From: Saprospiraceae bacterium
GTDB taxonomy: Bacteria; Bacteroidota; Bacteroidia; Chitinophagales; Saprospiraceae
Assembly (NCBI GenBank): GCA_017985675.1
Contig: JAGNXB010000015.1
Coordinates: 1 to 53,855, forward strand
DNA length: 53,855 nucleotides
Direction of reading: 5' to 3'
A program made the position numbers and the translations under genes. This document shows, in pieces, positions 45,547 through 53,855 of this stretch. Within the stretch, counting starts at the first letter, position 1, and the number at the start of each line of letters is the position of its first letter. The notes beneath the pieces were generated by a model, which was given only the letters and a program-made list of their open reading frames with translations, searched no databases and was not told where the DNA came from.

Positions 45547-46653
45547 TTATTGATTCTCCTCCTCAGCGTTTTGTGTTTTACGCTGCAATTTGATATGGTT
45601 TTGGAGCCATGCAGGTATAATAATAGCACCGGCAAACAGGTAGGAATAATAAGCCATGATGCGCCATATCAAGGCGATGACAAGTGCAATACCTGGGGGT
45701 ACAAAATCTGAAAGGAAACCACCAAATACATATTCGGCAAAACCTGACCCCCCGGGTGTGGGGCTGAATGCCATGATAACAAACATAGCCATTAGGCGAC
45801 TAAACATCAGCAATTGGGCCTCAAACGCCAATGAAATACCAGGGACAATCCCATTGATGAGAGAACTAAGTACTAAAAATTTACAACTCCATGCAGTAGC
45901 TGTAGCTAAAAATGCACGTAGATGGAATGAAAAAGGGTGATGAGCCAGTTCTTTAGAAGCCAGGATAATGTCATTACCAGCATCAATAGCCTGGTGGCGA
46001 AACCGTTTTAAAAACCGATTGTAGGTAAATATAACCAGTAGTCGTTTGAATTGATTCGGGTTTTTGAAGAGGCCGTAAAAAAAGAAACTCCCATAGGCCG
46101 CCATGACGAGATACGTCACGATGAAGGTAATACCCCATCCATCCACATCAAAAAAACTGCCCATATTCGGACGAATCATAGTAGATCCAAACAAAATATA
46201 AAATAGCGGAAGGAAACCGATAAAAAACAATGTGTCCAGAACAACGGTGTGTACCACAATCGTTGCCGTCCTTGCAAAGGGCAATTGTTCTTTGGAGAGC
46301 ACAAATAAAGCAACTGCCGAGCCCCCCACCGCAGTAGGGGTAATCGCGCTGCTGAACTCCCAAATAAAGATCAGTTCGATGCACTTGCGATAGGAAAAAA
46401 AACGATCTGACAGGATATACAATCGCATGGCATAAGCCAGGTGCCGGATGATCAGAAAAAATAGAGCCAGCCCAACCCAGCCCAAAGTATGCATAGTCCA
46501 ATGAATCTTGGCGAACTCGACGGGATCAAACTGTCGCCATAACAAATAGCCTACTACCCCAATACCTATAAGTACCGGGATAATAATCCGGGAAAATTTC
46601 AGGGATGCTGCTACCTGAGCTCCGGCCTCTTCGAGACGTTTGCGATTAGACAT
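45547..46653 (-). CDS. UPF0104 / lysylphosphatidylglycerol synthase-like transmembrane protein
   Basis: A 368-residue polytopic membrane protein with about eight hydrophobic segments of the UPF0104/flippase-like family (the membrane half of MprF). Typical segments are RHLAYAMRLYILS, WEFSSAITPTAVGGSAVALFVLSK and FSPTPGGSGFAEYVFGGFL. The MprF catalytic domain is absent, so lipid or isoprenoid-linked substrate transport is presumed. The frame opens at a TTG at 46665, but ATG 46653 (MSNRKRLEEAG) is preferred. It converges on the AstE/AspA-like gene, 63 bases apart, with no clear terminator. Confidence 0.85.
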   Translation of the reverse strand: MSNRKRLEEAGAQVAASLKFSRIIIPVLIGIGVVGYLLWRQFDPVEFAKIHWTMHTLGWVGLALFFLIIRHLAYAMRLYILSDRFFSYRKCIELIFIWEFSSAITPTAVGGSAVALFVLSKEQLPFARTATIVVHTVVLDTLFFIGFLPLFYILFGSTMIRPNMGSFFDVDGWGITFIVTYLVMAAYGSFFFYGLFKNPNQFKRLLVIFTYNRFLKRFRHQAIDAGNDIILASKELAHHPFSFHLRAFLATATAWSCKFLVLSSLINGIVPGISLAFEAQLLMFSRLMAMFVIMAFSPTPGGSGFAEYVFGGFLSDFVPPGIALVIALIWRIMAYYSYLFAGAIIIPAWLQNHIKLQRKTQNAEEENQ

Positions 46654-46977
46654 TCCACAAAACAAACAAAAAGGATCGGTATTGTTGCGGAATCAGGAAT
46701 AAGTTATGGAAAATGTTTTTGTGAGATCGGGACAATCGGACCTTAAATCAGATCATTTCAGTATTTACTCCTATCTAACTACTTTTTTGCATATTGATTG
46801 TCAATGTGTTATGAAAAGAAATTTTAGAGTTTTTATAGATTTTTCCTGAAAAGTAATGAAGTGTTTTGCCTGAAAATAGGATTTAATCATGCGCTCTAAC
46901 GTAGTGATTAGGCCCTGTGTCTGGCCGTTGGTATTTGAAAATATGGTTTCTGCTTGTGCCTGGCATCGCCTCATTCG

Positions 46978-47360
46978 CCGGCTGGGCTCGTTACTTTTTG
47001 TCTTGGCAAAAAGTAACCAAAAACCGCTGTCCTCGAAAGGCTCGCTGTTTTTTGAATAGAGGTTATGGTGCTCTTTAGGCGGAGCTTCGGATTTCAGATT
47101 CCGCCACTTCGCCGACCTGAGCTTGTTTTAGCTGGGTGTGCGCGGAAGGATTTTTGGTTTCGCACGCATTTGGCATGAGTGGAATCAATGGATCCGATGT
47201 CCCACCTAAAAAGGCTCGCCTTGCAGGCCGGTCGGCTACGTACTGGGGGCGAGCTGTTCGAGGACATTTTCCGAATAAACGAATACACACATAAACGAAT
47301 AACCAAATCATTTGACCACTTCCAAGTTAGCTATTCCAAATTCAACAACATGTTGTGGAT
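46978..47360. repeat. structured intergenic element with nested inverted repeats (MITE-like)
   Basis: A non-coding stretch of about 380 bases. Near its left end lies a perfect 11-base stem GTTACTTTTTG (46990-47000) / CAAAAAGTAAC (47007-47017). A second pair, TGTCCTCGAAAGGCTCGC (47028-47045) and GCGAGCTGTTCGAGGACA (47249-47266), is an imperfect inverted repeat 200 bases apart. The right end contains the palindrome ACAACATGTTGT and its last 30 bases recur inverted at 53826-53855. The right boundary at 47360 is set by where that match ends; the left boundary is a guess. No open frame here is convincing. Confidence 0.6.
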
Positions 47361-47431
47361 GTGTGCTCCAATACTTCAAGTACAATCCTCATTGCAACAA
47401 ATGCTCATGAAATAGTGGATATATATTGGTT

Positions 47432-47439
47432 TACCTTTG
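47432..47439 (+). promoter_or_regulatory. -7 box TACCTTTG before the 3-hydroxyacyl-CoA dehydrogenase gene
   Basis: Exact TAnnTTTG match, 15 bases before ATG 47455. No clear -33 TTG. It overlaps an in-frame TTG at 47437, which is therefore not the start. Confidence 0.5.
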
Positions 47440-47457
47440 TACACAAACTGCGACATG

Positions 47458-48636
47458 ATGCAAATTGGAATTATAGGAAGTGGTGCCATGGGAGCCGGAA
47501 TTGCACAAGTAGCCGCCACCGCCGGTCATGATGTGATCCTTTATGATGCGCGGGAGCAGGCGCTGACGACTGCCCGGGACCAACTCCGAAAAACACTGGA
47601 TCGGCTGGTGGAAAAAGGAAAATGGGATGTCTCAACAGCCACTGCTATTTTTGGCCGATTTTATTTTGCTTCTTCGCTCGAGTCCATGAAGGATTGCGGG
47701 CTGGTTATTGAAGCCATTGTGGAAGATGAGGCTATTAAGCGCAGTGTGTTTGTAGAAGTGGAATCGATCGTTGGTCCACAGACCATCATGGCTTCAAATA
47801 CGTCCTCATTATCCATAGCATCACTGGCCGCAGCTTGCCAAAAACCGGAGCGATTCATCGGGATTCATTTTTTCAATCCGGCGCCGATCATGCCATTGGT
47901 GGAAATCATTCCGGCTTTGCAAACCGATCCTGGGCTGCCTGAAAAAGTCATCAAGCTAATACGGCAGTGGGGCAAAAAGCCGGTCCTGGCGAAAGACACT
48001 CCGGGTTTTATCGTCAATCGCATTGCCCGGCCATATTATAGCGAAGCCATTCGTATTTATGAAGAAGGTCTGGCGACGATGGCAGAGATCGATTACATCA
48101 TGAAAAACAGGGGCGGGTTTCGGATGGGTCCCTTTGAACTGATGGATTTTATTGGCCACGATGTCAACTATGCTGTGACTGAGTCCGTGTGGCGATCCTG
48201 CCATTTTGAACCCCGGTATCAACCGAGTTTCACGCAGCGGCGATTGGTGGAAGCCGGCTGGCTCGGCCGAAAAACCGGACGTGGATTTTATAGCTATGCA
48301 CCCGACAATGTCCCACCAACGGAGCCAGTACCCGCTCCGGATCGGATTACCTCCATTTTTGAGCGGATCCTGGCCATGTTGATCAATGAAGCGGCTGATG
48401 CCCTTTATTACGGGGTGGCCAATAGGGATGATATCGATCTGGCCATGACCTCGGGTGTTAATTATCCCAAAGGCTTGTTGGTATGGGCGGACGAATGGGG
48501 TATTGCCCGATGTGAAGCCGTTCTTGACCGGCTTTTTAACTTTTATCATGAACCGCGCTATCGGTGCAGCCCCGGCCTCCGGCAAAAAACGATGGAATGT
48601 GAACGGTTTTATCCTCAAAACGATCCTAACTTATGA
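47458..48636 (+). CDS. 3-hydroxyacyl-CoA dehydrogenase (PaaH/PaaC-like)
   Basis: A 392-residue NAD-dependent dehydrogenase. The Rossmann motif is IGIIGSGAMGAGIAQVAATAGH at the N-terminus; SNTSSLSIASLA and RFIGIHFFNPAPIMPLVEII hold the catalytic His/Glu pair region; FIVNRIARPYYSEAIRIYEEG starts the C-terminal helical domain. A second, shorter copy of that C-terminal domain follows (about 300-392; MLINEAADALYYGVANRDDID). The downstream gene overlaps by 4 bases and is a PaaI thioesterase, which points to phenylacetate breakdown; general beta-oxidation is the alternative. ATG 47455 three bases upstream is also possible. Confidence 0.92.
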   Translation: MQIGIIGSGAMGAGIAQVAATAGHDVILYDAREQALTTARDQLRKTLDRLVEKGKWDVSTATAIFGRFYFASSLESMKDCGLVIEAIVEDEAIKRSVFVEVESIVGPQTIMASNTSSLSIASLAAACQKPERFIGIHFFNPAPIMPLVEIIPALQTDPGLPEKVIKLIRQWGKKPVLAKDTPGFIVNRIARPYYSEAIRIYEEGLATMAEIDYIMKNRGGFRMGPFELMDFIGHDVNYAVTESVWRSCHFEPRYQPSFTQRRLVEAGWLGRKTGRGFYSYAPDNVPPTEPVPAPDRITSIFERILAMLINEAADALYYGVANRDDIDLAMTSGVNYPKGLLVWADEWGIARCEAVLDRLFNFYHEPRYRCSPGLRQKTMECERFYPQNDPNL

Positions 48637-49067
48637 GTCAATCCAGCCAGCACTTAGCCTCACGCGTAGTGGATCAAATGATGGCCGGAGATGCATTTAG
48701 CCAATGGCTGGGCATAGAGCGCTTGGAGGAGGGTGGAGGCCACTGCAGTTTGCGTATGGTGGTACGTGAGGAAATGTTAAATGGGTTTCACATTGCTCAT
48801 GGTGGGATATCTTATGCCCTTGCGGATAGCGCGCTGGCTTTTGCTTCCAACGGTCATGGGCAAAAGGCGGTATCCGTTGAAACATCTATTTCCCATCTGC
48901 GTCCGGTCAAAGCCGGGGATACGCTGACGGCTGTTGCCACAGAGGATCACTGTTCCCGAAAAATCGGGGTGTACCGGGTGGAAGTCATGAACCAGTCAGG
49001 ACAGATGGTGGCTTTATTTAAGGGAACCGTTTACAGGACAGGCGAAGATTGGTTCCCGGCGAATTGA
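48633..49067 (+). CDS. paaI: PaaI-type hotdog thioesterase
   Basis: A 144-residue hotdog-fold acyl-CoA thioesterase. NGFHIAHGGISYALADSALAFAS carries the HGG turn and the catalytic Asp of the PaaI group, and SVETSISHLRPVKAGDTL is the second conserved strand pair. In phenylacetate degradation PaaI clears dead-end ring-opened CoA esters. The ATGA overlap with the dehydrogenase gene shows translational coupling. No other paa genes are in the window, so the pathway assignment is probable and not proven. Confidence 0.88.
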   Translation: MSQSSQHLASRVVDQMMAGDAFSQWLGIERLEEGGGHCSLRMVVREEMLNGFHIAHGGISYALADSALAFASNGHGQKAVSVETSISHLRPVKAGDTLTAVATEDHCSRKIGVYRVEVMNQSGQMVALFKGTVYRTGEDWFPAN

Positions 49068-49089
49068 TCTTTTAAAAATAGGTGGGTTG

Positions 49090-49215
49090 CGTGATGCGGG
49101 TTGCGCGATGCGGGTTGCGTGATGCGGGTTGCGGGTTGCGGGCGTGCGGTGCGCGATGCGGGTTGCACGATGCGGGTTGCGCGGTGCGGGATTGCGCGAT
49201 GTGGGTTGCGCAGCC
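49090..49215. repeat. degenerate 14-base tandem repeat (unit like GCGATGCGGGTTGC)
   Basis: About eight imperfect copies of a G/C-rich 14-base unit occur directly after paaI, some shortened to GGGTTGC. The units differ by G/A and G/T changes (GTGATGCGGGTTGC, ACGATGCGGGTTGC, GCGATGTGGGTTGC). All six frames are fairly open because of the composition, but nothing suggests a real protein. Confidence 0.85.
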
Positions 49216-49393
49216 GCCGTATGCACGCCGGGATCGCTGCAAGAACCTTTCTGAGGCTCCTGAAGGCCGGAGGATGGACAGGTCGCAACGTCAAATTGTC
49301 TGAATCAGGATTTGCAGGATTTTAGGATTTCCATGATTTAAAATATTGAACCGTTCATTCCACGTTTCGTTCCAATCTTTGTTCCACCCCTCG

Positions 49394-49560
49394 TTCCAGA
49401 TTCCAGATTCCAGGATTCCAGATTCTTCCTCAAACGCCAACCAGGCTCAAACACAGGTCCTCCGTCCTCGGTCATCCGTCTTCGGTCCTCCGTCCCGAGT
49501 CCTCCGTCTTCGATCCCCAGTCCTCCGTCTTTGGTCCTCGGTCATCTGTCATCCGCGAAT
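49394..49560. repeat. low-complexity arrays upstream of carA
   Basis: First a CCAGATTC-type array (49397-49425), then about 100 bases of irregular copies of a 7-8 base unit (TCCTCCG, TCTTCGG, TCATCCG). The frame of carA is open through it and would give a false 98-residue extension. Related sequences appear, mostly in the opposite orientation, at 53398-53536. Confidence 0.8.
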
Positions 49561-49615
49561 CCATTTGGCTGGCGTAATTCGACTTGGGGATGGCTTCGAT
49601 TTGGCCTGCGTGATC

Positions 49616-49623
49616 TATCTTTG
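49616..49623 (+). promoter_or_regulatory. -7 box TATCTTTG of the carA operon
   Basis: Exact TAnnTTTG match, 16 bases before ATG 49640. It confirms that carA starts at 49640 and not at the in-frame codons further upstream. Confidence 0.55.
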
Positions 49624-49639
49624 TGTTAAACTTCCCCGA

Positions 49640-52379
<2,740 letters not shown>

Positions 52380-52393
52380 TCAACACTTTCAAG

Positions 52394-53266
52394 ATGGCAG
52401 TTTTAGTGAATAAACATTCCCGGATAATCGTACAAGGATTTACCGGGAAAGAAGGTACGTTCCATGCAGAACAAATGATCGCCTACGGCACACCTGTAGT
52501 AGGTGGTGTGACTCCGGGTAAAGGTGGAACGACGCATCTGGGATTGCCCGTGTTTAATACCGTATCCGATGCGGTTGTGCAGGCTGGGGCGGATGTCAGT
52601 TTGATCTTTGTACCGCCGGGTTTTGCCGCTGATGCGATCATGGAGGCTGCAGAAGCAGGTATCAAAGTCATAGTTTGTATTACGGAGGGCATCCCGGTAC
52701 AGGATATGGTGAAGGCAAAGGCTTATATAGGCCAGTTTGATTGCCGGCTCATAGGTCCTAACTGCCCGGGTATCATTACGCCTGATGAAGCGAAGGTGGG
52801 CATTATGCCGGGCTTCATTCATAAAAAAGGTCGCATCGGCATCGTGTCACGGTCAGGCACACTGACGTATGAAGCGGTAGATCAGGTGACCAAAGCCGGC
52901 ATGGGCCAGAGCACTTGTATCGGTATTGGTGGCGACCCGATCTGTGGTACGACGACGAAGGAGGCTGTAGAGTTACTGATGAATGATCCGGATACGGATG
53001 GCATCGTCATGATTGGCGAAATCGGCGGTTCGATGGAAGCGGAGGCCGCATACTGGATCAAAGCGCATGGCACCAAGCCTGTCGTTGGGTTTATAGCTGG
53101 CCAGACGGCACCTGCCGGACGTACCATGGGTCATGCTGGAGCTATCATCGGTGGATCGGACGATACGGCTGCAGCTAAGATGAAAATTATGCGTGAATGT
53201 GGCATTCATGTTGTGGATTCACCGGCTATTATAGGAGAGACGATGCGTTTGGTATTAAATGCATAA
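52394..53266 (+). CDS. sucD: succinyl-CoA ligase subunit alpha
   Basis: A 290-residue CoA-binding subunit of the TCA-cycle enzyme that makes succinate and ATP/GTP. It has the CoA-binding Rossmann part ([20 protein letters not shown]), [26 protein letters not shown], and the phosphorylated His247 in GHAGAIIGG. Length fits the family. sucC (beta) is not adjacent. It lies 14 bases after divIC, and a terminator follows at 53305. Confidence 0.97.
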   Translation: MAVLVNKHSRIIVQGFTGKEGTFHAEQMIAYGTPVVGGVTPGKGGTTHLGLPVFNTVSDAVVQAGADVSLIFVPPGFAADAIMEAAEAGIKVIVCITEGIPVQDMVKAKAYIGQFDCRLIGPNCPGIITPDEAKVGIMPGFIHKKGRIGIVSRSGTLTYEAVDQVTKAGMGQSTCIGIGGDPICGTTTKEAVELLMNDPDTDGIVMIGEIGGSMEAEAAYWIKAHGTKPVVGFIAGQTAPAGRTMGHAGAIIGGSDDTAAAKMKIMRECGIHVVDSPAIIGETMRLVLNA

Positions 53267-53304
53267 CTTTATACCGGTTATTTACTTTTTCATGGTTACT
53301 TGAG

Positions 53305-53338
53305 CGCCCTGGCCCCAAAGCCAGGGCGTTTCGATTTT
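53305..53338 (+). terminator. rho-independent terminator of sucD
   Basis: CGCCCTGGC (53305-53313), 6-base loop, GCCAGGGCG (53320-53328), then a T-rich tail broken by CGA. Confidence 0.85.
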
Positions 53339-53397
53339 AGAGAGGGGGAGGTTTTGAGGTTTTGAGGGTTTGAGAATGAGTCGAGGAGGCTTAAATA

Positions 53398-53536
53398 ATC
53401 TGGAATCTGGGAATCAGGAATCTGGAATTCAGGCAGAGGACGGAAGACCGATGACCGATTATCGAAGACGGATTATCGAAGACGGAAGACCGAGGACGGA
53501 TGACGGATGATCGAAGACGGATGACCGAGGACGGAT
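53398..53536. repeat. low-complexity arrays downstream of sucD
   Basis: A GGAATCTGG-type stretch (about 53402-53430) followed by irregular copies of units such as GAAGACGGATGACC. They are the reverse complement of the array types upstream of carA. Confidence 0.8.
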
Positions 53537-53599
53537 GCTGCACAGTTTGATTTACATTTACCTTTGACACCTCGCGACACCCTGCAATACCCCGCTACA

Positions 53600-53820
53600 G
53601 CTTAAACCCAGATCCTAAAAACCCAGAACCAAGAACTCAGAACCAATCGCAATAACCTGCCTTGACGGCAGGCAGGCCCAATAACCCAATAACTCCCTAG
53701 CGCCTTTGCAGTTACCTCCACGCCCCTTTCCAGATTCCAGATTTTCAGATTCCAGATTATTCCGAAATTTTACACCAAGAACCAGACATAGAAACCAAGA
53801 ACATAGAACTAAGAACGAAG
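53600..53820. repeat. further low-complexity DNA (AAGAACC and CCAGATTCC types)
   Basis: Irregular repeats of CCAAGAAC/AACCAGA-type words (53608-53645, 53773-53818) around another CCAGATTCCAGATT-type array (53729-53760). No supported gene; the antisense open frame is a composition effect. Confidence 0.7.
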
Positions 53821-53825
53821 TAACC

Positions 53826-53855
53826 ATCCACAACATGTTGTTGAATTTGGAATAG
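53826..53855. repeat. inverted copy of the end of the 46978-47360 element, cut by the window edge
   Basis: All 30 bases are the exact reverse complement of 47331-47360, and the match ends at 53826, so this is the terminus of a second copy extending beyond the window. Confidence 0.9.

Noticed and set aside
47179..47415. 78-codon frame across the structured intergenic element
   Set aside because: It runs through inverted-repeat DNA and past the element boundary at 47360; no family match or promoter.
49090..49215. CRISPR array
   Set aside because: Units are 14 bases, adjacent and degenerate, with no unique spacers and no cas genes.
49014..49226. Minus-strand frames over the 14-base array (NPHHATR-type repeats)
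   Set aside because: The regular peptide comes from the DNA repeat itself; there is no start context or conserved domain.

Overview
The window is a piece of a Bacteroidota chromosome. Three signs support this: three proteins end in a type IX secretion (T9SS) type A sorting domain, many genes are preceded by the Bacteroidota -33/-7 promoter (TTG, 17-21 bases, TAnnTTTG), and the ATP synthase locus is atpBEFHAG without atpD/atpC. The mixture of genes (kynurenine 3-monooxygenase, dihydrolipoamide dehydrogenase, succinyl-CoA ligase, F-ATPase, CzcA-type efflux) suggests a free-living aerobic heterotroph of the Saprospiria/Chitinophagia type, but the class is an inference. No rRNA, tRNA, CRISPR array, prophage or intact transposase was seen.

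Layout. 0-3.4 kb (minus): a DUF5916 surface protein cut by the window edge, an OmpH/Skp chaperone and kynurenine 3-monooxygenase. 3.6-8.2 kb: exonuclease III, two tandem thioredoxin-fold paralogues and an MFS exporter. 8.4-11.9 kb (minus): a YoeB-type toxin-antitoxin pair, a decayed gene end, a PD40 beta-propeller lipoprotein and a DASS anion transporter. 12.0-16.5 kb: an M28 peptidase with PDZ domain, a coiled-coil protein plus ZapA, RNase Y and a small membrane protein. 16.7-21.9 kb: ATP synthase operon. 22.1-24.9 kb: M16 protease.

24.9-31.4 kb (minus): a heavy-metal efflux operon (His-rich small protein, CzcA-type RND pump fused to a TolC-like outer-membrane factor, lipoprotein adaptor). 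31.7-35.9 kb: a sugar-phosphate nucleotidyltransferase and two T9SS cargo proteins. 36.0-40.6 kb: a PTPS/QueD-like enzyme, a small unknown ORF, DNA polymerase III delta', RicT and lipoamide dehydrogenase. 40.6-46.7 kb: a secreted double-PDZ protein divergent from a histidine kinase/response regulator pair, an AstE/AspA-like zinc hydrolase and a flippase-like membrane protein. 47.4-53.3 kb: 3-hydroxyacyl-CoA dehydrogenase and PaaI thioesterase (4-base overlap), then carA-eno-divIC-sucD.

The most interesting non-coding structure is in three places. A ladder of five TTAA-containing heptamers at 10-11 base steps lies between the PDZ gene and the two-component genes and covers the -33 region of both promoters. 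A terminator-like hairpin sits between atpE and atpF. The 46.9-53.9 kb stretch contains a palindromic intergenic element whose terminal 30 bases recur inverted at the very end of the window, together with several degenerate low-complexity arrays around carA-sucD. Several genes also have the -7 box only 4-6 bases from the start codon, which predicts leaderless mRNAs. I did not find a clear, wholly new multi-gene system; the items above are the best leads.
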